From: an uncultured Anaerolineae bacterium
Lineage (GTDB): Bacteria > Chloroflexota > Anaerolineae > Aggregatilineales > UBA2796
Direction of reading: 5' to 3'
Assembly (NCBI GenBank): GCA_938005675.1
Contig: CALKXH010000069.1
Coordinates: forward strand, 1 to 46,456
Length of the DNA stretch: 46,456 nucleotides
The notes beneath the pieces were generated by a model, which had not been told where the DNA came from, did not search any database, and saw only the letters and a program-made list of their open reading frames with translations. Both the position numbers and the translations under genes were made by a program. Shown here piece after piece: positions 38,876-46,456 of the stretch; positions within the stretch are counted from its first letter, which is position 1, and each line of letters starts with the position of its first letter.

Positions 38876-40063
38876 ATGTCCACCAAAACAGCTTGGATCG
38901 AACGCGAGTTAGCCGCGCTGCACGAGCAGGGCTTGTACAACACCATCCGCACGATTGAGTCGGCGCAGGGGGCGTGGATCAGCATCGATGGGCGGCGCGT
39001 GCTGAACTTCTGCACCAACAACTATCTGGGCTTGGCGAGCGACCCGCGCCTGATCGCCGCCGCTGAGCGCGCCATGTACACGCACGGCGTCGGACCGGCG
39101 GCGGTGCGCAGCATCGCCGGCACGATGGACTTGCACGTCGAGCTGGAGCGCCGCCTCGCCGCCTTCAAAGGCGTGGAGGCAGCCATCACCTTTCAGAGCG
39201 GCTTCAACGCCAACCTAGCGACCATCCCCGCTTTAGTCGGCAAGGGCGATATCATCTTCAGCGACGAGCTGAACCACGCCAGCATCATCGATGGCGCGCG
39301 CCTGAGCCGCGCCGAGATCGTGCGCTACAAACACGCCGACGTGGACGACCTGCGCCACAAAATCGAGACGACGCCCTTCACGGCGGAGACGCGCCGCCTG
39401 ATCGTCACCGACGGCGTCTTCAGCATGGATGGCGACATCGCGCCGCTGCCTGAGATTTACGAGTTGGCGCGCCAGCACGACATCCTGCTGATGGTCGATG
39501 ATGCGCACGGCGAGGGCGTGCTGGGTCACGGCGGACGCGGCATCGTCGATCACTTCAATTTGCACGGCAAAGTCGATATCGAGGTCGGCACGCTGAGCAA
39601 GGCGTTCGGCGTGGTGGGCGGCGTGGTGGCGGGCAGCCCGATCATCATCGAGTGGCTGCGCCAACGGGCGCGTCCGTTCCTGTTCAGCAGCGCCATGACC
39701 GTGCCGGATGTGGCGGCGTGCCTCGCCGCGTTGGATATCCTTGAGGATAGCACCGAGCTGGTGGAGCGCCTCTGGCACAACGCCGAGTTCTTCCGCCGCG
39801 AGATGCAGACGCTCGGCTTCGATGTCGGCTTCTCCCAGACGCCCATCGTGCCGGTCATGCTGGGCGAGGCGCCCCTCGCGCAGCAGTTCAGCCGCCAACT
39901 CTTCGAGGAGGGCGTCTTCGCCATGGCGATTGGCTATCCGACCGTGCCGCAGGGCAAGGCGCGCATCCGCGTGATGAACAGCGCCATGCACAGCCAATCC
40001 GACCTTGAGCAGGCGCTCAGCGCCTTTGAGAAGGTCGGCAAGGCGTTGGCGGTCATCCATTGA
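38876..40063 (+). CDS. kbl: Glycine C-acetyltransferase (2-amino-3-ketobutyrate CoA ligase)
   Basis: A 395-residue PLP enzyme of the alpha-oxoamine synthase family. Motifs: [41 protein letters not shown], the cofactor aspartate in [12 protein letters not shown], and K242 in GTLSKAFG which forms the PLP Schiff base. It splits 2-amino-3-oxobutyrate with CoA to glycine and acetyl-CoA, completing threonine breakdown; the usual partner tdh is not in this window. The N-terminal [22 protein letters not shown] is characteristic of Kbl rather than the BioF or HemA relatives, though a BioF-type activity cannot be fully excluded. The gene is followed directly by a DUF2344 gene, whose ATG is two bases after the stop. 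Confidence 0.88.
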   Translation: MSTKTAWIERELAALHEQGLYNTIRTIESAQGAWISIDGRRVLNFCTNNYLGLASDPRLIAAAERAMYTHGVGPAAVRSIAGTMDLHVELERRLAAFKGVEAAITFQSGFNANLATIPALVGKGDIIFSDELNHASIIDGARLSRAEIVRYKHADVDDLRHKIETTPFTAETRRLIVTDGVFSMDGDIAPLPEIYELARQHDILLMVDDAHGEGVLGHGGRGIVDHFNLHGKVDIEVGTLSKAFGVVGGVVAGSPIIIEWLRQRARPFLFSSAMTVPDVAACLAALDILEDSTELVERLWHNAEFFRREMQTLGFDVGFSQTPIVPVMLGEAPLAQQFSRQLFEEGVFAMAIGYPTVPQGKARIRVMNSAMHSQSDLEQALSAFEKVGKALAVIH

Positions 40064-40065
40064 GC

Positions 40066-40767
40066 ATGAGCGAGCGTCCGACGGGGCAGCCCGTGCAGCG
40101 TTTGCGCATCACGTTCGCCAAGCGCGGGGCGCTCAAGTTCATCGGGCATCTCGATCTCGCCAAGACGTGGGAGCGCATCCTACGGCGGGCGCAGTTGGCG
40201 CTCGCCTACACGCAGGGCTTCAACGCGCGCCCGCGCCTGCAGCTGGCATCGCCGCTGCCGCTCGGCTTGACCAGCGAATGCGAGCTGCTCGATATTTGGC
40301 TGGAGCGCCCGGAGCCGCTCGAAGGCTTGGCGGAGCGCCTGATGGCGGTCAGCCCGCCCGACTTGCCCGTCCTGAAAGTGGAGGAGGTGCCGCTGCGCGC
40401 GCCCGCCCTGCAGACTCTCGTTGAGAGCGCGGTCTTTCGCATCGCGCCGCGCCCCGACTCGGCGGCTGAGGCGGTGGCGGGCATGGCGGAGCGCGTCGCG
40501 GCGCTGATGGCGCAGCCGCAGCTCTTGCGCACGCGCCGCGAGAAGGCGTACGACCTCAAGCCGCTGATCCGCTCGCTTGAGATCGGCGCCGATGGCGCGC
40601 TCTACGCCGATCTGTACAGCACTCCCAGCGGGACTGGGCGTCCGGATGAACTCTTGGAAGCGCTCGGCTACCACGTCTTGGACTTCGACATTCAGCGGGT
40701 CGCTCTCCGCCTGAGCCAGACGCCGCTGAGCAGCCCGCCCTCAGAAGACGAGCCGATAGCCGATTGA
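40066..40767 (+). CDS. DUF2344 (TIGR03936) radical-SAM-linked protein
   Basis: A 233-residue protein; the ATG at 40066 is preferred to the TTG at 40060, which overlaps the kbl stop. It has the family pattern RLRITFAKRGALKFIGHLDLAKTWERILRR, then LAYTQGFNARPRLQLASPLPLGLTSECELLDIWL and the C-terminal YDLKPLIRSLEI. Members are usually fused to, or follow, a radical SAM protein (TIGR03960) and are often near RNase E/G, implying an RNA-related role; no such partner is here. It is coupled to kbl, which is not its usual neighbour. Function unproven. Confidence 0.82.
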   Translation: MSERPTGQPVQRLRITFAKRGALKFIGHLDLAKTWERILRRAQLALAYTQGFNARPRLQLASPLPLGLTSECELLDIWLERPEPLEGLAERLMAVSPPDLPVLKVEEVPLRAPALQTLVESAVFRIAPRPDSAAEAVAGMAERVAALMAQPQLLRTRREKAYDLKPLIRSLEIGADGALYADLYSTPSGTGRPDELLEALGYHVLDFDIQRVALRLSQTPLSSPPSEDEPIAD

Positions 40768-40808
40768 GCGCGCCCGTCCCCTCATACAGGGCGCGTTGGC
40801 TAGGCGTA

Positions 40809-40838
40809 TTGGCGGGGGAGCGCGATTCTTGCTACAAT
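40809..40838 (+). promoter_or_regulatory. Promoter of the WD40-repeat gene
   Basis: TTGGCG (40809-40814), 18 bases, extended TGC-TACAAT (TACAAT at 40833-40838). Confidence 0.6.
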
Positions 40839-40871
40839 CGAGCTCGAACGAAGTCAGTGAGTGAGGTTGTT

Positions 40872-42758
40872 ATGCCAAATCGCCACAGTTGGCGTGCTGT
40901 GCGGCGCGCCGCCTTTCTGATTGGCGCCATCGGACTCCTCATCACGCTCGCCTTTTTCGTCAATCCGCTCGATCCCGCCCGACCTGAGCCGCTCCTGCGC
41001 GTCCGCGCCGACGGCACGCCGACGCCCCCGCCGCCCATCACAGCCGAGACCTTCGATCAGGTGGTGGTGCTGCGTAGCTACGGGCGCGGCGAGATCAAGG
41101 ATATGCACTACGCGCCTGATGGCAAGACGCTCGCCGTGATGACCTCAATCGGCGTCTGGCTGTACGATGCAGAGACGTTGCAGAACGCGCGCTTGCTCAT
41201 CCGTTCAAGCGATCTATTCGGCTTGATGGCGTGGTCGCCGGACGGGCGATTCATCGTGACTAGAGCGCCCGATAACGCCCTGCAAACTTGGTCGGTTGAG
41301 ACGGGCGAGCCACTGCGGACGCTCGTGGGACACACAGCGGGGGTTCTCGCCGTGGCGTGGTCGCCCGACGGGCGCTACATCGCGGCGAGCAGCCTCGATC
41401 GCACCGTGCGCCTGTGGGAAGCTGAGACGGGCAGGCGCGTGCGCAGCATGATAGATTGTTGTGAGGCGTCGGGGCTGGCATGGTCGCCGGATAGCCGCTA
41501 TCTTGCAGCAGCCTCAGAGCATCTGCGCGTGTGGGAGGTTGAGACGGGCGTCTCGGCGCGCTTGATCACGACCTATCGCTTCTACAAGGCAGTAGCGTGG
41601 TCAGCCGATGGGCAGTACATCGCTGCCTCCAACAGCCGATATGTCGGCGTGTGGGAGGCGCAAACAGGCAAGTGTGTGGGTGAGTTCAGACGGTCGGGCG
41701 TATACAAGTTGATGTGGACGCCTGACGGAAAGCACTTGCTGACCTCCGATGAGTACCATGCTTCTCTCTTAAGCATCGACAGCGGTGAAGTGCGAGGTGT
41801 TGTCGCGGCTGATGAAACCGCTTGGACGCTGGACGGGACGCGCGTCTCTGCTTGGAGAAGCGGCGTGTTGTGGACAGAAGACGTCGAGGGTGACCGGGTG
41901 CTCGGCAGGTCGGAAGAGCATTTTTCGCTCTACGATCTGGCTTGGTCGCCTGATGGGAAGGCGGCAGCGCTGGGGACGGATAGCGGTCTGTATGTGTGGG
42001 ATACTTTCACAGCGGCGCGTCGCCTCGCGCTGCCCAATGGCAGGGACTACAGCGCCGTTTCCGTTGCATGGTCGCCTGATGGTCAGCGTGTGATGGCTGC
42101 GTCTGATAGTATAACCAGTAGAACCTATGTCTGGGAGGTGCAGAGCGGCGTCTTGCTCTGGGAGGCAGACATCGGGAGCAACTGCGGGGCGCGGTGGTCG
42201 CCGAATGGGCGCCTGATCGCACTTTGCGTTGGGCGTAAAGACTGGACAGTCAGCCTGCTGGATGCTCAGACGGGCGAGGTGGTGCGTCGGATAGGCAAAG
42301 GCATTTGTCTGGCGTGGTCGCCCGACGGGCGCTATCTGCTCACGGGCGAGGCAACGCTTGAGGTCTGGGATGCTCAGACGGGCGCGCGCTTGGTCAGTCT
42401 GACCGATCACGGCGACGGCGTGTGGGAAGTGGCGTGGTCGCCGGATGGGCGCCTTTTCGCCTCCTTCGGCAAAGATAAAGTCCTGCGCTTGTGGGACGCC
42501 GCGACTTACGCTCCGCTCGCCACCTATCAACCTGACCTGTTCGTCGGAAGCTTAACGTGGTCGCCGGATGGGCGCTACCTGCTGTTCAGCGAGGGCGGGC
42601 GCGTCTTGCGCGTCCTGGACGGGCGGACGGGCGCGCTGCTGCACACTTGGCAGAGTCCAACTTGGGTGACTGCGGTGGCGTGGTCGCCGGATGGGCGCTA
42701 CATCCTCGTCGGCGGCAGCTGGTTGGATAACATCGTGACGGTGTGGGGCGTGCGCTAG
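40872..42758 (+). CDS. Membrane-anchored WD40 protein with 14 repeats (two beta-propellers)
   Basis: A 628-residue protein starting at the ATG at 40872 (MPNRHSWRAV); the frame to 40764 runs through the promoter. A basic N-terminus and one membrane helix (AAFLIGAIGLLITLAFFVN) anchor it, with a Pro-rich spacer next (TPTPPPPIT). Fourteen repeats centred on AWSPDGRYI-type strands and ending in VWxxxTG-type strands follow from 41105 to the end, which suits two seven-bladed propellers outside the membrane. Several blades share near-identical DNA (GTGGTCGCCGGATGGGCGC), so recent duplication or conversion is likely. The middle blades (41440-42300) use a visibly less GC-rich codon mix. A scaffold or ligand-binding role is expected; no partner is clear. 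Confidence 0.85.
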   Translation: MPNRHSWRAVRRAAFLIGAIGLLITLAFFVNPLDPARPEPLLRVRADGTPTPPPPITAETFDQVVVLRSYGRGEIKDMHYAPDGKTLAVMTSIGVWLYDAETLQNARLLIRSSDLFGLMAWSPDGRFIVTRAPDNALQTWSVETGEPLRTLVGHTAGVLAVAWSPDGRYIAASSLDRTVRLWEAETGRRVRSMIDCCEASGLAWSPDSRYLAAASEHLRVWEVETGVSARLITTYRFYKAVAWSADGQYIAASNSRYVGVWEAQTGKCVGEFRRSGVYKLMWTPDGKHLLTSDEYHASLLSIDSGEVRGVVAADETAWTLDGTRVSAWRSGVLWTEDVEGDRVLGRSEEHFSLYDLAWSPDGKAAALGTDSGLYVWDTFTAARRLALPNGRDYSAVSVAWSPDGQRVMAASDSITSRTYVWEVQSGVLLWEADIGSNCGARWSPNGRLIALCVGRKDWTVSLLDAQTGEVVRRIGKGICLAWSPDGRYLLTGEATLEVWDAQTGARLVSLTDHGDGVWEVAWSPDGRLFASFGKDKVLRLWDAATYAPLATYQPDLFVGSLTWSPDGRYLLFSEGGRVLRVLDGRTGALLHTWQSPTWVTAVAWSPDGRYILVGGSWLDNIVTVWGVR

Positions 42759-42784
42759 ACGCTCTGGGCAACTTGTACGAGGGC

Positions 42785-42866
42785 GAGGCGTCTTTTCTCG
42801 GCATTTTGCGCCGAGCGGCTTTGGACAATTGACCCAAGTCGGCAAAAGTGCCGAGAGACGCGCCTC
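42785..42866 (+). other. Alternative hairpins in the amt leader
   Basis: The arms 42785-42809 and 42842-42866 are nearly complementary over about 24 bases, forming one long hairpin. Each arm also folds alone: CTCGGC/GCCGAG (42797-42815) and CGGCA/TGCCG (42840-42853). The two states exclude each other. The plus strand has no U-tract after the long hairpin, so a standard terminator is unlikely. It lies between the WD40 stop and amt, about 105 bases before the amt ATG. Confidence 0.5.
42820..42837. promoter_or_regulatory. Operator-like palindrome upstream of amt
   Basis: TTTGGACAATTGACCCAA, an 18-base palindrome centred on CAATTG with seven of nine positions symmetric, in the loop of the large inverted repeat. 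A DNA-binding regulator site (for example nitrogen control) is possible but not established. Confidence 0.35.
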
Positions 42867-42969
42867 AAAAATTCAGCCAAAGCGTACCTTTCGCAAGGCG
42901 GATCGATTTTCTATCCTGTGTGCGGTCTATGGCTAACTCTATGGGCATCAGACACAGGGGAAAATCGAA

Positions 42970-44472
42970 ATGCTCAAGAAACGTCACATCACTACGCGGA
43001 CTGCTCTGATGGCGCTGGTCGCTTTTGCGCTCGCCTTCTTGCTGAGCAAGGCGGCGGTCGCGCCCGCCAGCGCCGATCAGCGGGCGGTTGAGCCAGCGCT
43101 GAGCGCGCCGACCAGCCAGCTCGACGCACCTGAGATGGGCAAGCTCAGCGCCCAAGAGGACGATCTGGCAGCGCGGCTCGCCCGCTTTGAGGCGAATCTG
43201 GATACCGTCTGGCTGCTGATCGCCGCTTTTCTGGTCTTCTTCATGCAGGCGGGCTTCGCCCTGCTAGAGGCGGGCTTCGTCAGCGTGAAGCACGTCGTCA
43301 ACATCATGATGAAGAACCTGTTCGACTTCGCCGCCGCCTCGATCATGTTCGGCGCGATTGGTTTCGGCATCATGTTCGGCGCTGGCAACGCGTTCTTCGG
43401 CACGGAGTGGTTCTTCCTCAGCGGCATCCCAGAGACCTATCCCGGCTTGACCGTGCCGACCTACGCCTTCTTCTTCTTCCAGCTGGTCTTCGCGGGCACG
43501 GCGGCGACGATTGCCTCCGGCGCGATGGGCGGGCGCACTGAGTTTCGCGGCTATCTGCTCTACAGCCTGATCGTCAGCGCCGTGATCTATCCGGTGGTGG
43601 GGCATTGGATTTGGGGCGGCGGTTGGCTCGCCAGCTTGGAGACGCCCTTCACCGACTTCGCCGGCTCGACGGTCGTGCATTCCACCGGCGCGTGGATCGG
43701 CTTGATGGGCGCCATCTTCCTCGGTCCGCGCTTGGGGCGCTTCGGCAAGGACGCTAAGCCGATGGTCGGTCACAACATGACGGCGGCGACTTTGGGCGTC
43801 TTCATCCTGTGGTTCGGCTGGTTCGGCTTCAATCCCGGCTCGCAGCTGAACGCGGATGGCGCCGCCATTGGCTTGATCACGGTCACCACCAATTTGGCGG
43901 CGGCGGCGGGCGCGGCGGCGGGCTTGTTCATCAACTGGATCGCCGTTGGCAAGCCGCAATTGCCGCCCATGTTGAACGGCGCTTTGGCGGGCTTGGTGGC
44001 GATCACAGCGCCGTGCGCTTTCGTCACGCCTACGGAGGCGATCATCATCGGCGCGATTGGCGGCGTGATCATGTATCTCGGCACGCTGCTGCTGGAGCGC
44101 CTGCAGATCGACGATGCGGTCGGCGCGGTGCCCGTGCACGGCTTCGCCGGCGTCTGGGGGACTTTGGCGGTCGGGCTCTTCCACGGGCAGACGGGGCTAT
44201 TGCACGGCGGCGGCGCGGCGCAGCTGATCTCGCAGATCATCGGCATTGTGGCGGCGGGCGGCTTCGTCTTGCTCTCCAGCGCGATCATGTTCGCCCTCAT
44301 CAAGGCGACGGTCGGCTTGCGCGTGTCGGAGGAAGGCGAGAAGATGGGCTTGGACGCTTACGAGCACGGCATGGTCAGCTACCCAGAGTACGTGCTGGGC
44401 GATCCGACCGTGATCGCGCCGACCAACGGCAAAGCCGCCAAGGCGGCGGCTGCGCCTGCAGCGGGCGATTAA
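42970..44472 (+). CDS. amt: Ammonium transporter (Amt/MEP/Rh)
   Basis: A 500-residue transporter with AGGGGA before the ATG. It has an N-terminal hydrophobic leader (TTRTALMALVAFALAFLLSK) and a charged spacer to about residue 70, then 11 helices (VWLLIAAFLVFFMQAGFALL onward). Pore residues are present: the twin histidines H237 (STVVHSTGAW) and H390 (AVPVHGFAGVWG), and the aromatic FNPGSQLNADG segment. It conducts ammonium across the cytoplasmic membrane as a trimer. The C-terminal cytoplasmic tail (GLRVSEEGEKMGLDAYEHGM) is the conserved region that PII (GlnK) proteins bind; after it come 30 Ala-rich residues. No glnK gene follows, unlike the common amtB-glnK pair. Confidence 0.93.
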   Translation: MLKKRHITTRTALMALVAFALAFLLSKAAVAPASADQRAVEPALSAPTSQLDAPEMGKLSAQEDDLAARLARFEANLDTVWLLIAAFLVFFMQAGFALLEAGFVSVKHVVNIMMKNLFDFAAASIMFGAIGFGIMFGAGNAFFGTEWFFLSGIPETYPGLTVPTYAFFFFQLVFAGTAATIASGAMGGRTEFRGYLLYSLIVSAVIYPVVGHWIWGGGWLASLETPFTDFAGSTVVHSTGAWIGLMGAIFLGPRLGRFGKDAKPMVGHNMTAATLGVFILWFGWFGFNPGSQLNADGAAIGLITVTTNLAAAAGAAAGLFINWIAVGKPQLPPMLNGALAGLVAITAPCAFVTPTEAIIIGAIGGVIMYLGTLLLERLQIDDAVGAVPVHGFAGVWGTLAVGLFHGQTGLLHGGGAAQLISQIIGIVAAGGFVLLSSAIMFALIKATVGLRVSEEGEKMGLDAYEHGMVSYPEYVLGDPTVIAPTNGKAAKAAAAPAAGD

Positions 44473-44508
44473 CGCAGGCATGTCCTTCAGCAGCACCTCC
44501 TGAAGCAG

Positions 44509-44539
44509 CGGGCGCTCGTGCGAGCGCCCGTTGCCTTTT
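44509..44539 (+). terminator. Rho-independent terminator of amt
   Basis: A perfect 10-bp stem CGGGCGCTCG/CGAGCGCCCG (44509-44518 with 44521-44530), a 2-base loop and TTGCCTTTT. Confidence 0.88.
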
Positions 44540-44642
44540 GCAGCGTAGATCAAGCGTAGGGCGGCAATATTTGACGCTTCATAGCCCTTGATCTAGACTG
44601 TTCAAGAGTCAAGATCGATCTGTTGCAAAGGATGTTCGGGAC

Positions 44643-46456
44643 ATGCCACACCGCAAGCGTATCCTGTCTGTGCGCGTTGTCCTTGTGCCGCTGATGCTGG
44701 CGTTGGCGGCGCTGGCGTGCAACCTCACGCCCTCCGAGCCGCAAGCCACCGCCACGCCGCCGCCCGTCACGCCCACGAGCGTCGCCCTCAGCGACGTGCC
44801 GGAGGTGGAAATCCTCGCGCCCGCCGATAACAGCGAGGTGGTGGTTCAGACGGCTGTCCAAGTTTCGGTGCGCGCCACAGACCGCATCGGCGTCACGCGC
44901 GTGGAGATGCGCGCCAACGGCTTGATCGTCGACGCCATCGCCGCGCCCGATCCAGCTGGCATCTCGCCTTTGGAGAGCCTGCTCTCATGGACGCCCGTCA
45001 CGCTTGGGCAGAACATCATTGAGGTGACGGCATTTCGCGGCAATACGCGCGGCAATCCCAAGCGCATCACGCTGATCGTCCGCCAGACTCAGCAGCAAGT
45101 GACGCGCCCCGCCTTCACGGCGCCACCGCCCAACCGCACCCCCACATCCGACCTGACTTGCCGCGCCCGCGTCAACGTCAACGGGCTGAATATCCGCACC
45201 GGACCCGGCACGAACTATCCCAGCATCGGCAACCTCGCGCTGGGCGCTGAGCTGCCCGTAGTCGGCACGAATCTAGAGCGCTCGTGGCTGCAAGTCATCG
45301 CCGCTGAGCAAGTCGGTTGGGTCAGCGCCAGCTTTGTGACCCAGTTGGGCGTCTGCAACACGGTCGCCGTCGTGCCCGCGCCGCCCTCGCCGACCGTCCT
45401 GCCCGGCACGCAGGTCGTCATTCTGCCGACCTTCACGCCGTTGCCGACCCTCTTCTTCCCGACGCCCACCAGCACTATCCCCGTGATTGTGCTGCCCACC
45501 CTGACGCCCACGCCTTTCGTGCCGCCCACTGAGGGTCCGATCACCATCGGTCAGCTGACCTCGACCGCCATTTTCGCCACCCAGACCGCCCTCGCCTTGC
45601 CGCCGACCGCGCCGCCCAGCCCGACGCCCTCGCTCACGCCGCCGCCCGGCGTCACCTTGCCGACCGAGACGCCTTCCGCCACGCCCACTATCACGCCCAC
45701 GCCCCTCCTGCCCGATTTGATCATCAGCCGCGCTGAAGCAGACCGCACCACCGTCGTGCTAGACCCCATCTCGCTCAGCGGGCAACTGGTGGTGATGGTC
45801 ACCGTGCGCAACCAAGGCTCGGCGACGGCGCCCGTCTTCCTCGTCACAGTGCGGCAGCCCAACGGAGTCGCCGTCACGCAGCCAACCATCAACGCCTTAG
45901 AGCCGGGGCAAGAAGAGATGCTGCGCTTCGATATCGTCTTCTCGCTGCAAGGCTCTCAGCAGCTGACCATCATCGCCGATAGCGGCAACGTCGTGACCGA
46001 ATCCGACGAGACTAACAACGTCGCCTTCCTCGAGATCATCGGCGTCGTGGCGACCGTCCCCGGCGCAACCGAGACGCCCACGCCCACCATCACGCCCACC
46101 CCGACCGAGACGCCCACGCCCATCCCGACCTTCACCTTCACGCCTGAGCCGACCCTCCCGCCTGAGACGCCCACGCCTGAGCCGACGCCAACGCTTGAGG
46201 TGATCATCCTGCCGACTGAGACGCCCGTCGTGCCGACTGAAGCGCCGACGGCGACGCCGACCGTTGAGGTGATCCTCATGCCGACTGAGACGCCCATCGT
46301 GCCGACCGAAGCGCCGACGGCGACGCCGACCGTTGAGGTGATCCTCCCGCCGACTGAGACGCCCGTCGTGCCGACCGAAGCGCCGACGGCGACCCCGACC
46401 GTTGAGGTGATCCTCCTGCCGACTGAGACGCCAACTGAGATTCCGACGGCGACGCC
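44643..46456 (+). CDS. Multidomain lipoprotein with Ig-like, SH3 and CARDB domains (3' end outside window)
   Basis: At least 604 residues; the frame is open to the window edge. The ATG at 44643 begins a lipoprotein signal (VVLVPLMLALAALAC, lipobox LAAC). Domains in order: an Ig-like domain (about 52-145, VEILAPADNSEVVVQ, VEMRANGLIVDAI), an SH3_3 domain (about 175-235, NVNGLNIRTGPGTNYPSIGN, GWVSASFV), a Pro/Thr linker, a CARDB-type adhesion domain (about 357-465, PDLIISRAEADRTTV, DSGNVVTESDETNNVAF), then a long Pro/Thr/Glu stalk with a repeated unit. It is probably an elongated surface protein lifting its domains from the membrane. No sortase signal can be judged because the end is missing. 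Confidence 0.85.
   Translation, partial: MPHRKRILSVRVVLVPLMLALAALACNLTPSEPQATATPPPVTPTSVALSDVPEVEILAPADNSEVVVQTAVQVSVRATDRIGVTRVEMRANGLIVDAIAAPDPAGISPLESLLSWTPVTLGQNIIEVTAFRGNTRGNPKRITLIVRQTQQQVTRPAFTAPPPNRTPTSDLTCRARVNVNGLNIRTGPGTNYPSIGNLALGAELPVVGTNLERSWLQVIAAEQVGWVSASFVTQLGVCNTVAVVPAPPSPTVLPGTQVVILPTFTPLPTLFFPTPTSTIPVIVLPTLTPTPFVPPTEGPITIGQLTSTAIFATQTALALPPTAPPSPTPSLTPPPGVTLPTETPSATPTITPTPLLPDLIISRAEADRTTVVLDPISLSGQLVVMVTVRNQGSATAPVFLVTVRQPNGVAVTQPTINALEPGQEEMLRFDIVFSLQGSQQLTIIADSGNVVTESDETNNVAFLEIIGVVATVPGATETPTPTITPTPTETPTPIPTFTFTPEPTLPPETPTPEPTPTLEVIILPTETPVVPTEAPTATPTVEVILMPTETPIVPTEAPTATPTVEVILPPTETPVVPTEAPTATPTVEVILLPTETPTEIPTAT
46209..46456 (+). repeat. 69-bp tandem repeats encoding a Pro/Thr/Glu stalk
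   Basis: Three full copies (starting at 46209, 46278, 46347) and the start of a fourth at 46416. Each codes for a 23-residue unit of the form xPTETPVVPTEAPTATPTVEVIL. The copies differ mostly at single bases, such as the Leu/Met/Pro first codon, so the array is young and may vary in copy number. Confidence 0.9.

Noticed and set aside
46209..46456. Tandem repeats considered as a CRISPR array
   Set aside because: Units are contiguous, in frame and coding, with no unique spacers.

Overview
The window is GC-rich and densely coding, with almost no gap over 250 bases. It looks like a chromosomal segment of a Chloroflexota bacterium, probably Anaerolineae-like. The reasons are Thr/Pro-rich lipoproteins with SH3 and CARDB modules, WD40 and roadblock proteins, DUF5691 and DUF6062 relatives, a Firmicutes-type T-box on valS, and Gram-positive-like Shine-Dalgarno sites with TTG and GTG starts. 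This is inferred from protein style; no rRNA marker is present. Nothing suggests a plasmid, prophage or CRISPR array.

Layout. 1-4639: the 3' part of a type ISP restriction-modification gene, then a six-hairpin glycosidase-like protein. 4650-9935 (minus): an AttEFGH-like ABC operon (ATPase, small exported protein, FtsX permease, lipocalin-like AttH/CrtC protein). 9960-12879: a secreted PQQ-type sugar dehydrogenase, a lone fumarase alpha subunit and a degenerate OMP-decarboxylase-like protein. 12904-13409: an ErpA/IscA protein. 13426-17011 (minus): the most interesting locus, a compact operon encoding an E2-like protein, a JAMM protease, an E1-like adenylyltransferase, a 98-residue protein ending in glycine and a Nudix hydrolase. 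17129-18908: a membrane protein, rpmF and a UbiA prenyltransferase. 18905-21786 (minus): tRNA-Arg, roadblock protein, RluE-like pseudouridine synthase and RqcH. 21804-26062: a T-box-led operon of methyltransferase, valS and an SH3-like protein. 26059-33577: a Tat molybdopterin lipoprotein and its partner, lipoproteins, an ABC-2-like permease, a UDP-sugar dehydrogenase, a subtilase and a Trm112-like protein. 33549-36359: DUF6062, DUF5691 and double-GNAT genes. 36407-38788: tRNA-Gln, a response regulator with a roadblock-like and a transposase-like domain, and a membrane protein. 38802-42758: kbl, a DUF2344 gene and a 14-repeat WD40 protein. 42785-46456: an amt gene with a structured leader, and a lipoprotein that runs off the right edge with 69-bp tandem repeats.

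How the genes work together. The 13426-16901 operon has the activating, conjugating and deconjugating activities of a ubiquitin-like pathway, with overlapping or abutting genes and one candidate promoter. No beta-grasp ubiquitin is visible, so the modifier is either the small Gly-ended protein or is encoded elsewhere. The tRNA-Arg to rqcH cluster and the T-box-valS operon are translation-related and run divergently from back-to-back promoters. Many other genes encode envelope proteins. The long antisense ORFs that GC-rich coding produces were set aside.
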